Assembly: GCA_016296785.1 (NCBI GenBank)
Contig: JAEDHX010000008.1
Span: 1 to 40,373, forward strand
Length of the DNA: 40,373 bases
From: Coprococcus sp.
GTDB lineage: Bacteria; Bacillota; Clostridia; Lachnospirales; Lachnospiraceae
Direction of reading: 5' to 3'
The translations under genes and the position numbers were made by a program. This document shows, piece after piece, positions 15,729-24,480 of this stretch (position 1 is its first letter; each line of letters opens with the position of its first letter). The notes under the pieces are model-generated. The model saw only the letters and a program-made list of their open reading frames with translations, searched no databases and was not told where the DNA came from.

Positions 15729-16445
15729 ATGAGAATAGCCGTATGTGATGATGATGACATCATTCTGTCAAGGTCTAGAGAGTTAATTCAGGACTATTGT
15801 ACAAAAAATCAATTAAAATGTAGTACTTATCTATTTCCTAATGCAAACGAGCTATTATGGGATATAGATGACTATGGAATATATGATATATTATATCTTG
15901 ATATTGAGATATGCAATATTAATGGAATTGATGTTGCAAGGAGTATTAGGCGTTGTTATCCGGAATGTATTATAATTTTCATATCGTCTCATAACAGGTA
16001 CTATCATGCCGCCTTTGATGTTCAGCCATTCTATTTTTTGGATAAACCGCTGATTGAGGAAGAATTTGTAAATGTATTTAAGCGGGCAGTCGAAAGACTT
16101 TCAAAATATCCTCAATCAATAACATTTTCCAATAAAAGAATCTACTATAGTGTTGATATAAGCAGAATTCTATATTTTGAAAGTGACAGAAGACTCGTTA
16201 AAGTTGTGTGTAGTGACAGGACATATAATTTCTATGGAAAACTATCTGATATTGAGAAGGAGCTAGGCAGCTCATCATATTTCTTCGCCCGTGTCCATAG
16301 ATCATATCTAATAAATATTCATTATATCAAAGAATTTTCCCGAACCTATTTAATTATGGCAAATGGTATCAGAATATCCGTTAGCCAGGATAAGAGACAA
16401 GAAATAAGAAGCTTGTATATGAAACTAATAATTGATAAATGCTGA
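15729..16445 (+). CDS. LytTR-family response regulator
   Basis: 238 residues. REC domain (1-120) with acidic pocket DDDD at 7-10, phosphoacceptor Asp58 in YLDIE, and conserved Lys in LDKPL. LytTR DNA-binding domain (about 130-235) with RIYYSVDISRILYFESDRR and FFARVHRSYLIN. This is the AgrA/VirR type that binds imperfect direct repeats upstream of target promoters. It is followed after 14 nt by a GHKL kinase, its probable partner. Ribosome site is weak (AAGG, 15717-15720). Confidence 0.88.
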   Translation: MRIAVCDDDDIILSRSRELIQDYCTKNQLKCSTYLFPNANELLWDIDDYGIYDILYLDIEICNINGIDVARSIRRCYPECIIIFISSHNRYYHAAFDVQPFYFLDKPLIEEEFVNVFKRAVERLSKYPQSITFSNKRIYYSVDISRILYFESDRRLVKVVCSDRTYNFYGKLSDIEKELGSSSYFFARVHRSYLINIHYIKEFSRTYLIMANGIRISVSQDKRQEIRSLYMKLIIDKC

Positions 16446-16459
16446 TGGGGGTGTCATTT

Positions 16460-17167
16460 ATGTATTATTTTGTTTTAATTGTTCTATGTTGTTTAGTTCT
16501 TGCATTTGTTCTATTTAGAATCAATGTAACCCTGGTAGAAGTGATAAATAAAATATGTCAAATGTCAGGAGCGTATTCGACAGAATTCGACCGAAAGTAT
16601 AATGAGCTAAATGCATTACGTCATGATATTAAGAAAGAATATATGCTTGGACTCATGTATATTAATACTGGTAACATTAAGAGGTTAGAGGATCATTTCA
16701 GGAGGATTGTTGATTTGGATGTGCTAAATGGAGAAGACACAGGCAATCCATTTATGGACATGATAATTAATCATATTAAGAGTAAGTCGTCTGAATACAA
16801 TATAAAATGCTATATTGATGTTAAGGTTCCGATTGACTTGTGTGTAGATGAATTCAAGATTAACAGACTTCTTTGTAATATCTCAGATAATGCCTTAGAA
16901 GCAGCTGCGGCATGTTTGGACAAATCGGCATTTGTTAGGCTTGTTATTAGAATCCAAGATAACAATATGTATATAGAATGCAGTAATACATTTTGCAAAG
17001 AAAGTCGAATCCGAAGTCGGAGACAGCTAAATGGTCATGGGTATGGAATGCTAATAATAAAGGAGATTGCAGCTTATTATAACGGGCTTGTTGAGTGTTC
17101 TGAAGACGGGGACATATATTCTATCAAAGTGTTAATTTGTAATGTTGAAAAGAGAATAGATACGTAG
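16460..17167 (+). CDS. short GHKL-domain sensor histidine kinase
   Basis: 235 residues. One N-terminal membrane helix (about 1-22) replaces the multi-helix sensor of AgrC-type kinases. A short coiled region leads to the phosphoacceptor His55 in ALRHDIKKEY. The GHKL ATPase has N-box NRLLCNISDNALEAA and G-box NGHGYGMLIIKEIAAYYNG. Start ATG 16460 has GGGGGTG upstream; the earlier in-frame ATG (16439) overlaps the response regulator and lacks a site. With so little outside the cell, the signal is probably membrane-borne or intracellular. No agrB/agrD-like gene is next to it. Confidence 0.85.
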   Translation: MYYFVLIVLCCLVLAFVLFRINVTLVEVINKICQMSGAYSTEFDRKYNELNALRHDIKKEYMLGLMYINTGNIKRLEDHFRRIVDLDVLNGEDTGNPFMDMIINHIKSKSSEYNIKCYIDVKVPIDLCVDEFKINRLLCNISDNALEAAAACLDKSAFVRLVIRIQDNNMYIECSNTFCKESRIRSRRQLNGHGYGMLIIKEIAAYYNGLVECSEDGDIYSIKVLICNVEKRIDT

Positions 17168-17219
17168 TAATATGATATCTGCGGATTCCAAATACATATA
17201 TTAGTAGGAGGCTACAGTA

Positions 17220-17777
17220 TTGTTTTATGAAATAGATTGCAATATTCTCTTGTGGATACAGGAGAATATGCGATGTGACATTTTGAATATCTTTTTTAAA
17301 ATAATAACAACTCTTGGAAATGCCGGGCTGATATGGATATTGCTGACAATAGCTATGATTTTTCTGCCAAAATACAGAAAGGCCGGCTGGACATCTGCCA
17401 TATCTCTATTATTAAGCGTTATTATTGTGAATCTTTTGGTAAAGAATCTTGTTGCCAGAGTCAGACCATATGAGGTTATAGAAGGTATTAATCTGATTGT
17501 TAGTAAAGCAGGTGATTGGTCATTTCCGTCAGGTCATACATCGTCATCATTTGCAGCAGCTCTGTCAATATTGCTTTCAGGTCATAAATGGGAGGGCGTA
17601 GGAGCTATGATATTAGCAGCTTTGATTGGATTTTCAAGGCTATATGTTGGTATACATTATCCAAGTGATGTATTAGGTGGTGCAGTGTTTGGTATTGTAT
17701 GTGTAATTGCTGCAGGATTGATTATGAAGAAATTAGGCAAATGCAATTTAGTGGTCAGATTTACTAAGAAATATTAA
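17220..17777 (+). CDS. PAP2-family phosphatase (membrane lipid / undecaprenyl-PP type)
   Basis: 185 residues, about five membrane helices. The three PAP2 signature motifs are intact: K75-x6-R82-P83 (KNLVARVRP), SFPSGHTS (His106) and SR140-x5-H146-x3-D150 (SRLYVGIHYPSD). Family members dephosphorylate undecaprenyl pyrophosphate or phosphatidic acid on the outer face of the membrane; the BcrC-like size fits undecaprenyl-PP recycling. Start is TTG 17220 with AGGAGG (17206-17211) at 8-nt spacing. It lies 52 nt after the kinase gene and may be in its operon, hinting at an envelope-stress link (inference). Confidence 0.85.
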   Translation: MFYEIDCNILLWIQENMRCDILNIFFKIITTLGNAGLIWILLTIAMIFLPKYRKAGWTSAISLLLSVIIVNLLVKNLVARVRPYEVIEGINLIVSKAGDWSFPSGHTSSSFAAALSILLSGHKWEGVGAMILAALIGFSRLYVGIHYPSDVLGGAVFGIVCVIAAGLIMKKLGKCNLVVRFTKKY

Positions 17778-17870
17778 AAAATGGGTAAAATATTAATGAT
17801 TATTATACTCGAAATTCAAAAATGAGTCATATTTAACAAAATGAAGATGCATTTATGTGCATTATTGTAG

Positions 17871-17899
17871 TTGACTTTTAATATCCGGAAGAATATATT
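17871..17899 (+). promoter_or_regulatory. sigma-A-type promoter for candidate sRNA
   Basis: TTGACT 17871-17876, 17-nt spacer, TATATT 17894-17899. The predicted start (~17906) coincides with the first base of an 11-bp hairpin. Confidence 0.5.
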
Positions 17900-17905
17900 T
17901 GTATA

Positions 17906-18255
17906 AGCATCTGGCACGATAGAAGAGGATCCTGTAAGGGGTCAGTAAAATTATGCCAGGTGCTATTACATTGCACAAAAACATACTTTAGATTTGTAAA
18001 TTATTATATATTTACTTTTATTGGGTGTTTTGTTACTATTATTAACAGAAAGCAACATATTGTATGTGCTTTGTTGAATTGATTATTACTTTATTTGTTT
18101 TACAGAGAGTTCCTTATACACAATATTGGTAGAAATTCCTTTATTTGATGTAATGTAACCCCATAACCCCAAAACCAGGAATTCTCTGCTCCCCCTATTA
18201 TTTTTGGAGATGTATATTCTAGACATTGAGTTTAGGAATACATCTTCCTTTTTTT
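17906..18255 (+). ncRNA. candidate intergenic RNA with 5' hairpin
   Basis: In the 479-nt gap after the PAP2 gene. It starts with an 11-bp stem (17906-17916 with 17954-17964) enclosing a second hairpin GATCC/GGGTC. It continues through AT-rich sequence and a C-rich patch (ACCCCATAACCCC near 18156) and would end at the strong plus-strand terminator 18209-18255. No ORF is credible. The downstream gene is on the opposite strand, so this is not a leader. Family unrecognised; 3' extent uncertain. Confidence 0.35.
18209..18255 (+). terminator. intrinsic terminator (plus-strand direction)
   Basis: GATGTATATTCTA pairs with TTAGGAATACATC (one bulged A, one G-U), followed by TTCCTTTTTTT. It has no U-run in the minus direction, so it serves plus-strand transcripts and abuts the stop of the convergent minus-strand gene. 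Confidence 0.75.
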
Positions 18256-18256
18256 G

Positions 18257-19018
18257 TTATACAGTTTTGGAAATAGAATCAGAAATATGAATACTGTTAA
18301 GGAATTCAATAAACAGATGAATTATTGATTGTGAGAATTCACCTGCAAGTATATCTGAATTAGCTTCAAGGTAATCAATGATAGCTGATACAGATTTATT
18401 ATTTAGCTGGGTGCTGTTTTGATTAAGGAAAAGAGCCTTTAGCTGCAATAGGTTATTTGATATACCATCAGTATAGTCACTTTCATCTCCGTATGATGTC
18501 GTATCAAGCAGGGAATCAATTATCTGTACTGCGGTTGCTACTGTAACCAGATTATCACTGTTATATATAAGAATAGTCTCAGGTACAAAGAATATTGACT
18601 CTTCATATACTAATGGATATATCTGTCTGCATATATTCTTGAAATGCATACAGCTAGGTGTAGTACGGTTTTTAAATTGATGGGCAGTGTATTCAATATA
18701 GTAGCAATTGATATTAAGTATTTCGGTCTCCCTTTTCACTAAGTACTGTTTTAACCAAAGCAAGGAAAAGTATAACGAAAAATTGTCTAAAGACTGAGAA
18801 TCTTTATCAGAAGCACTAGTATTTGCAAGCATGCTTGAATAGAAGCTGTCATGTGACTTATAATCCTCAATTGTTTGTATGGCTATATCTCTGTTAAAGC
18901 TCTTTACAAATTCGTAGGTTGCAGGTTGGTATATTAGCTGGTTATCAATTTGCCTGATTGCTTTTTTGATCAACATAGATTCATTTGTAAGATAATCATT
19001 TGTTGGTAAATTACTCAT
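18257..19018 (-). CDS. unrecognised 253-residue protein
   Basis: I do not recognise this family. The protein is soluble-looking, mainly helical, rich in Ser, Asn, Tyr and Ile, without signal peptide, membrane segment or evident catalytic motif. Three Cys (CYY, CMH, CRQ) cluster in the middle. Start ATG 19018 is chosen because GGGGGGT lies just upstream; an ATG 12 nt further up has no site. Transcribed divergently from an XRE-type gene across a 129-nt AT-rich gap, suggesting that protein may control it (inference). Confidence 0.65.
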   Translation of the reverse strand: MSNLPTNDYLTNESMLIKKAIRQIDNQLIYQPATYEFVKSFNRDIAIQTIEDYKSHDSFYSSMLANTSASDKDSQSLDNFSLYFSLLWLKQYLVKRETEILNINCYYIEYTAHQFKNRTTPSCMHFKNICRQIYPLVYEESIFFVPETILIYNSDNLVTVATAVQIIDSLLDTTSYGDESDYTDGISNNLLQLKALFLNQNSTQLNNKSVSAIIDYLEANSDILAGEFSQSIIHLFIEFLNSIHISDSISKTV

Positions 19019-19147
19019 ATAACCCCCCATGAATGAAAAGAAAAATGATAATTATTAAAAAAATATATCATTTTGTGATAATATATGAAAAGGGAAATTA
19101 TTGGGAAAAATTAGACTTATAGTATAAATTTTTTGGAGGAATATAGG

Positions 19148-19762
19148 ATGAAAGGAAAAAATAATGCTTTAGATAGAAATGAAGATAATATATTCAAGGA
19201 GATTGATATTGAGGAGATGTTTGATGAACCGGACTTTACTAGTATATTAGGTCGAAACATTAAGGATATTAGAATTAACAGTAAGCCTGAGAAATATACT
19301 GTAAAGTATATGGTGTCTGAAATTAACAAGCTGCTTCCGGATGAGCTAAACATTACGGAAGGCTTATATTATAAATGGGAGAGCTCAGACAGGATGCCAA
19401 CAGCAAGGCAGATTCCTGCTATTGCAAAGGCATTGGGTGTTACTGAAACCTCGCTGTTTCATTGGCACGAGAGAAAGAGTGGAGTTGACAGAGTTTACTA
19501 TGAGGATTTTTGTGAAACACTGCGAGCTTTAGATAAGGACAGATATGAGAAGCTTGCTTGGATTATTCTTAACTGGTCAACTAATTTTGATGCACTAGTA
19601 GAATTTAATATATTATTTGAGAGCCTGTCAGAAGAGGATAGAAAGCTTGCAATTACTCTTGCCATCAAGCTGTCTGAGGGAGCAAGAAGGAGCGGAAAAA
19701 CCGGAAATAATTGTCCGAGACCTGATATTAATCTGCTTGAGAATTATTTTACCAAAAAATAA
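19148..19762 (+). CDS. XRE-like helix-turn-helix protein
   Basis: 204 residues: an acidic N-terminus, a helix-turn-helix region at about 32-100 with the YYKWESSDRMPTARQIPAIAKALGVTETSLFHW pattern (in parts of 20 or less: EGLYYKWESSDRMPTARQIP, then AIAKALGVTETSLFHW), and a C-terminal helical domain of unknown function. ATG 19148 has GGAGGA (19135-19140) at 7 nt. Divergent from the unrecognised minus-strand gene. A TTGGGA/TATAAA pair (19101-19128, 16-nt spacing) is a possible promoter. Regulatory target not known. Confidence 0.7.
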   Translation: MKGKNNALDRNEDNIFKEIDIEEMFDEPDFTSILGRNIKDIRINSKPEKYTVKYMVSEINKLLPDELNITEGLYYKWESSDRMPTARQIPAIAKALGVTETSLFHWHERKSGVDRVYYEDFCETLRALDKDRYEKLAWIILNWSTNFDALVEFNILFESLSEEDRKLAITLAIKLSEGARRSGKTGNNCPRPDINLLENYFTKK

Positions 19763-19900
19763 AAGTAATATAAGCTAATATTGGAAGAAATGCAAGCTTC
19801 ACATGGAAAAAGATAGAAAATAAATATCAAATATGCTACAATATGTCGAAATAGGTAATACATATATTATTTTAGTTAAATAGATATGGAGGAATAGGGT

Positions 19901-21055
19901 ATGAAGAATATTACAAAGGATATTTTTTATGTAGGAGTTGACGATAAGGATATAGATTTATTTGAGAATCAATATATCGTACCAAATGGAATGGCTTATA
20001 ATTCATATGTTATTGTGGATGAGAAGATTGCTGTTATGGATATGGTTGATGATAAATGCTCTGATACATGGTTTAGTAATGTGGATGAGGTGCTTGCGGG
20101 AAGACAACCGGATTATCTTATTATTTCCCATCTTGAACCGGACCATTCGGTTAAGCTTGGTGAGGTACTTAACAGATATCCTGATATTAAGATTGTTTCA
20201 AATGCTAAGCTTTTTAGTATGCTTCCAAACTTCTTTGATGTATCAGTTGAAGACAGATGCATCACTGTTGCAGAGGGTGGCACATTAGAGCTTGGTTCAC
20301 ATACTCTTAAGTTTATTATGGCACCAATGGTACATTGGCCGGAGGTAATGGTTACATATGAGGAAAGTGAAAAAGTGCTCTTTTCAGCAGATGCATTTGG
20401 CAAATTTGGTACACTTGATACTGATGAAGACTGGGCATGTGAGGCAAGAAGATACTATTTCAATATTGTTGGTAAATTTGGCGCTCCTGTACAGACACTT
20501 CTTAAGAAGGTAGCTGCCTTAGATGTACAGAAGATATGTGCTCTTCACGGACCGATCCTTGAAGAAAATCTTGAGTACTACATTGATAAGTATAATACTT
20601 GGAGTAGCTATGGAGTTGAAGACGAGGGAATATTCATTGCATACTGCTCACTCCATGGAAACACAGGAGAAGCAGCAAAGAAGCTCGCTTCTATATTAGA
20701 AGAAAAGGGTGCACCAAAGGTTAGCATTGCAGACCTTTGCAGAGAGGATATGGCTGAGTGCATCGAGGATGCCTTCAGATACGACAGACTTGTTCTTGCA
20801 GCACCTACATATGAAGCCGGTATGATGCCGGTTATGGCTGATTTCATTCATCACCTTAAAAACAAATCATTCCAGAAACGTAAGGTTGCATTTATCGAGA
20901 ATGGATCATGGGCGCCTATGTCAGGAAAGCTTATGAAAGAGCAGATGTCAACCTGTAAAGATATAGAAATTGTAGACGAGGTTGTAACCATTAAGTCAGC
21001 CTTCAAGGACAGCGACATTCCAAGCCTTGAGGCACTTGCCGACAAACTACTTTAG
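19901..21055 (+). CDS. fprA: flavodiiron protein (A-type flavoprotein, FprA)
   Basis: 384 residues. An N-terminal beta-lactamase-like diiron domain with HLEPDH at 77-82 (His77, Glu79, Asp81, His82 ligands) and later His/Asp ligands in MVHWPEVM, SADAFGKFG and LHGP. A C-terminal flavodoxin domain starts near residue 246 (FIAYCSLHGNTGEAAKKLA). Such enzymes reduce O2 to water or NO to N2O in the cytoplasm of anaerobes using rubredoxin-type donors. Expressed alone: GGAGGAAT precedes ATG 19901, and a GC-rich palindromic repeat begins 5 nt after the stop. An extended -10 (TGCTACAAT, about 19845) may be its promoter. Confidence 0.92.
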   Translation: MKNITKDIFYVGVDDKDIDLFENQYIVPNGMAYNSYVIVDEKIAVMDMVDDKCSDTWFSNVDEVLAGRQPDYLIISHLEPDHSVKLGEVLNRYPDIKIVSNAKLFSMLPNFFDVSVEDRCITVAEGGTLELGSHTLKFIMAPMVHWPEVMVTYEESEKVLFSADAFGKFGTLDTDEDWACEARRYYFNIVGKFGAPVQTLLKKVAALDVQKICALHGPILEENLEYYIDKYNTWSSYGVEDEGIFIAYCSLHGNTGEAAKKLASILEEKGAPKVSIADLCREDMAECIEDAFRYDRLVLAAPTYEAGMMPVMADFIHHLKNKSFQKRKVAFIENGSWAPMSGKLMKEQMSTCKDIEIVDEVVTIKSAFKDSDIPSLEALADKLL

Positions 21056-21060
21056 CATTA

Positions 21061-21125
21061 GCCACGGGGACAGTCGTCACTCGCCATGGGACGCTGTCCC
21101 CGTGGCGAGTGGCTGTCCCCTTGGC
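21061..21125. repeat. GGGACAG-type palindromic repeat
   Basis: A perfect 13-bp inverted repeat (21061-21073 with 21094-21106, GCCACGGGGACAG/CTGTCCCCGTGGC) is followed by a partial further copy (GAGTGGCTGTCCCCTTGGC). It is the same family as 432-490 and 40290-40344. Inserted between fprA and spoIIID, it could also act as a transcript-end hairpin. Confidence 0.75.
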
Positions 21126-21187
21126 AAATGTTGCATACATGACTACTGAAATGCATAAACTGTATAGACAACTTTCAGGAGATGCCT

Positions 21188-21439
21188 GTGAGAGATTATA
21201 TAGAAGAGCGTGCAGAAGAAATAGGAGCATATATTGTAGAAAGTGGGGCGACAGTAAGACAGACGGCTAAAAAATTCGGAGTGAGCAAGAGTACCGTACA
21301 TAAGGATATAACAGAAAGGCTTATAAAGATAAATCCAATGCTTGCAGCTAGAACAAGGATTGTGCTTGATTTGAATAAGGCGGAGAGGCATATCAGAGGA
21401 GGACTTGCTACAAAAGAAAAATATAGACATCAGGTATAG
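21188..21439 (+). CDS. spoIIID: sporulation transcription factor SpoIIID
   Basis: 83 residues, full length for SpoIIID, the mother-cell DNA-binding regulator acting with sigma-E and sigma-K. Recognisable features: RDYIEERAEEIGAYIVESG, the helix-turn-helix VRQTAKKFGVSKSTVHKDI, the INPMLA turn and the basic C-terminal HIRGGLATKEKYRH. GTG 21188 is preferred over ATG 21182 because CAGGAG ends at 21181, giving 6-nt spacing and an N-terminus matching the family (M-x-D-Y-I). It shows sporulation capacity or recent ancestry of it. Confidence 0.93.
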   Translation: MRDYIEERAEEIGAYIVESGATVRQTAKKFGVSKSTVHKDITERLIKINPMLAARTRIVLDLNKAERHIRGGLATKEKYRHQV

Positions 21440-21592
21440 ATGTTTGACTAAAAGTATAAAATATAATGAAAATAATGTGATACATTATAAAAACATAATA
21501 TGATACAGAATAATTCTGTTTTGCATTGTGGAGTCTGCAGAACAATGCTGATATCATTCATATTACATAATGACGTTGTAAGGAGATATGAA

Positions 21593-21913
21593 ATGAGTTC
21601 AGTATCTGTTGATATGGGCAGACGCATTCGTTCAAAACGAAAGAAAATGGGAATAATGCAGTATAAGCTGGCAGATAAACTAGACATATCAAATAATCAT
21701 ATGTCAGCCATAGAAAATGGTAAAGAAAATATCAGCCTTGATTTGCTGCTTAGGATTTGTCGTGAACTGGATGTTACTCCAGACTATCTTCTTCTAGGGA
21801 GCATGGATACACAAAATGCTCCAAAGGATATAATGGATAAGCTGAAAGTATGTAAGCCGGAAACAGTTAAATTAGTAAGTAAATTTATTGATATGATGAT
21901 GGATATGGAATAG
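21593..21913 (+). CDS. XRE-family regulator
   Basis: 106 residues. Cro/CI-type helix-turn-helix at about 8-65 (MGIMQYKLADKLDISNNHMS, AIENGKENISLDLLLRICRE) with the VTPDYLLLG ending typical of XRE proteins, then a short helical tail. ATG 21593 is preceded by AAGGAGA (21580-21586); the open frame extends upstream without a site. It ends at a clear terminator. Probably a small stand-alone repressor; target not evident. Confidence 0.8.
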   Translation: MSSVSVDMGRRIRSKRKKMGIMQYKLADKLDISNNHMSAIENGKENISLDLLLRICRELDVTPDYLLLGSMDTQNAPKDIMDKLKVCKPETVKLVSKFIDMMMDME

Positions 21914-21962
21914 AAATTATTTTCTTAGTTGTTATTCATATTCTTTTGACTATCTGAAAAAT

Positions 21963-22023
21963 AGCCACCAAATTGGATTTTATTTATTTATATTTAGATA
22001 TTTCCTTTATGGTGGCTTTTTTT
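21963..22023 (+). terminator. intrinsic terminator
   Basis: AGCCACCA (21963-21970) pairs with TGGTGGCT (22010-22017) across a long AT loop, followed by a seven-base T run. It separates the XRE gene from iorA. Confidence 0.75.
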
Positions 22024-22119
22024 AGTGTTTTTTTTACCGATGTTAATTCATTAATGACAAATGTATTTATTTCAGCTATAATAATGAGTAATGATTTTTT
22101 GTTGCAAAGGAGGATTCTC

Positions 22120-23892
22120 ATGTCAGAGAAAAAGGTAATGCTTGGTAATGAGGCGATTGCGCGTGGTGCATATGAAGCCGGGGTTAAGGTTTCTTCTGCA
22201 TATCCTGGAACACCAAGTACTGAGATTAGCGAAAATATTGTAAAATATCCGGAAATATATTGCGAGTGGGCACCTAATGAGAAGGTTGCCATGGAAGTGG
22301 CTATCGGAGCTTCTATAAGTGGTGTTCGTGCGATGGCTTCAATGAAGCATGTTGGTTTTAATGTGGCAGCAGACCCTATGTATACAGTATCATATATAGG
22401 TGCAAATGGCGGACTTGTTGCAGTTGTTGCTGATGATCCCGGTATGTACAGTTCACAGAATGAGCAGGATACTCGTCAGATATGCCGTGCTGCACAGGTT
22501 CCTGTACTTGAGCCGTCTGACTCACAGGAAGCTAAGGATTATATGAAGCTTGCATTTGAATTATCTGAGAAATATGATACACCTATGGTGCTTCGTACAA
22601 CTACACGTCTTGCACATTCACAGGGTGTTGTGGCACTTGAGGACAGAGTTGTTCCTGAAGATAAGGTTTATGAGAGAAATATTGCGAAGAATGTTATGAT
22701 GCCTGGTAATGCTATTAAGCGTCATATTCATGTTGAGGAACGTTTGAAACGCATGGCTTTAGATGCTGATACGCTAACAGTAGCATCAGAAGGCTTCTCT
22801 AAGGATATTCCTTTAAATCGCGTCGAGATGAACGATACTAAGATAGGATTTATTACAAGTGGTATTCCTTATACATATGTAAAAGAGGCATGTCCTAATG
22901 CTTCAGTATTGAAGCTTGGAATGGTTCATCCTCTTCCAAAGAAATTAATCGAAGATTTTGCAGCTAAGGTAGATACGCTCTATATATTTGAAGAGCTTGA
23001 GCCTGTTATTGAAGAGCAGGTTCGTGCATGGGGTATTCCTTGTATAGGAAAGGAAGTATTTACAGTACAGGGTGAATATAGTGCTAATATGATTCGTAAG
23101 GTCGTATTAAAGGAGCAGCTTGAGATAAATACTCCTGCACAGGTTCCTGCAAGACCTCCTCTTCTTTGTCCCGGATGTCCTCACAGAAGTGTTTATACAG
23201 TTCTTAACAAGCTTAAGATTCATGCAGCAGGTGATATAGGCTGTTATACACTTGGTGCGGTTGCGCCTCTTAGTGTTGTTGATACTACAATATGCATGGG
23301 TGCTTCTATTTCTTCGCTTCATGGAATGGAGAAGGCAAAGGGCAAGGATTATATTAAGAACTGGGTTGCTGTTATAGGTGATTCAACATTTATGCATACA
23401 GGTGTTAATTCATTAATGAATATGGTATATAACCAGGGTACAGGTACAGTAATTATCCTTGATAATTCTACTACAGGTATGACAGGTCATCAGGACCATG
23501 CGGCAACCGGTAAGACCCTGCAGGGCGAGATAGTTCCTGCTATTAATATATACGGACTCTGCAAATCTCTTGGTATTGAGCATGTAACAGAGGTAAATGC
23601 CTTTGATATCAAGGAGTTAGAGAAGGTAATTAAGGAGGAGGTAGCAAGAGATGCTGTTTCTGTAATTATTACAAAGTCTCCTTGTGCATTATTGAAGGAG
23701 GTTCATTTCCCTAACGTATGTGTTCCTGTTCCTGAGAAATGTAGAAAATGCGGTATGTGCTTGAAACCGGGCTGTCCGGCACTTACCAAGAATGAGGATG
23801 GTACTATATCAATAGACGCGACAATGTGTAATGGATGTGGATTATGTAAGAATCTTTGTCCATTTGACGCAATTGAGGAGGTGGCAAGATAA
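22120..23892 (+). CDS. iorA: indolepyruvate:ferredoxin oxidoreductase, alpha subunit
   Basis: 590 residues. It oxidatively decarboxylates aryl pyruvates (from Trp, Phe, Tyr) to aryl-acyl-CoA, reducing ferredoxin. An N-terminal pyrimidine-binding region starts GNEAIARGAYEAGVKVSSAY-PGTPSTE. The TPP domain is visible as CPGCPHRS, GDIGCYTLG and GDSTFMHTG...NMVYNQGTGTVIILDNSTTGMTG. Two C-terminal [4Fe-4S] ferredoxin motifs follow (CRKCGMCLKPGCP and CNGCGLCKNLCP). ATG 22120 has AAAGGAGG upstream; the frame is open for 49 further codons that overlap the terminator. Overlaps iorB by one base (TAATG). Confidence 0.95.
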   Translation: MSEKKVMLGNEAIARGAYEAGVKVSSAYPGTPSTEISENIVKYPEIYCEWAPNEKVAMEVAIGASISGVRAMASMKHVGFNVAADPMYTVSYIGANGGLVAVVADDPGMYSSQNEQDTRQICRAAQVPVLEPSDSQEAKDYMKLAFELSEKYDTPMVLRTTTRLAHSQGVVALEDRVVPEDKVYERNIAKNVMMPGNAIKRHIHVEERLKRMALDADTLTVASEGFSKDIPLNRVEMNDTKIGFITSGIPYTYVKEACPNASVLKLGMVHPLPKKLIEDFAAKVDTLYIFEELEPVIEEQVRAWGIPCIGKEVFTVQGEYSANMIRKVVLKEQLEINTPAQVPARPPLLCPGCPHRSVYTVLNKLKIHAAGDIGCYTLGAVAPLSVVDTTICMGASISSLHGMEKAKGKDYIKNWVAVIGDSTFMHTGVNSLMNMVYNQGTGTVIILDNSTTGMTGHQDHAATGKTLQGEIVPAINIYGLCKSLGIEHVTEVNAFDIKELEKVIKEEVARDAVSVIITKSPCALLKEVHFPNVCVPVPEKCRKCGMCLKPGCPALTKNEDGTISIDATMCNGCGLCKNLCPFDAIEEVAR

Positions 23893-24464
23893 TGGCTGAA
23901 ACAAAGAATATCATGATTGTTGGTGTTGGTGGTCAGGGAACCTTGCTTACAAGTAGAATTTTGGGTGGAATTATTTTGACAGCCGGTTATGATGTTAAGC
24001 TTTCTGAGGTCCATGGTATGGCACAGCGAGGTGGTTCGGTTGTAACCTTCGTTAGATATGGTGAAAAGGTGGCAGAGCCAATAGTTGAAGAGGGACAGGC
24101 AGATGTTCTTATTGCATTTGAGCGTCTCGAAGCATTAAGATATGCGCATTTCTTAAAACCGGGTGGAGCTTTGGTTGTAAACGACCAGCGTATAGATCCT
24201 ATTACTGTTGTTACAGGTGCGGCACAGTATCCTGAGAACATTATTGAAGAGCTTAGTAAGACATATAAGGTATATTCTGTAGATGCTGCAGCAGAAGCCT
24301 TGAAACTTGGTAACTCAAGAGTATTTAATAATATTGTACTTGGTGTTGCGGCACAGCATATGGATTTTAGCAGAGAGGATTGGTTAGAGGTAATTGCAAA
24401 GACAGTTCCACCAAAAACTGTAGAGATAAACCAGAAGGCATTTCTTGTAGGATTTGAGAAATAA
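23892..24464 (+). CDS. iorB: indolepyruvate:ferredoxin oxidoreductase, beta subunit
   Basis: 190 residues, the gamma-type domain of 2-oxoacid:ferredoxin oxidoreductases that pairs with IorA. Visible motifs: the glycine-rich IMIVGVGGQGTLLTSRILGG at the N-terminus, VHGMAQRGGSVVTFVRYG, and a C-terminal NNIVLGVAAQ. Translationally coupled to iorA through a one-base overlap and closed by a terminator 17 nt downstream, so the two form a complete bicistronic operon. Confidence 0.95.
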   Translation: MAETKNIMIVGVGGQGTLLTSRILGGIILTAGYDVKLSEVHGMAQRGGSVVTFVRYGEKVAEPIVEEGQADVLIAFERLEALRYAHFLKPGGALVVNDQRIDPITVVTGAAQYPENIIEELSKTYKVYSVDAAAEALKLGNSRVFNNIVLGVAAQHMDFSREDWLEVIAKTVPPKTVEINQKAFLVGFEK

Positions 24465-24480
24465 TTATGTTTATTTAAGA

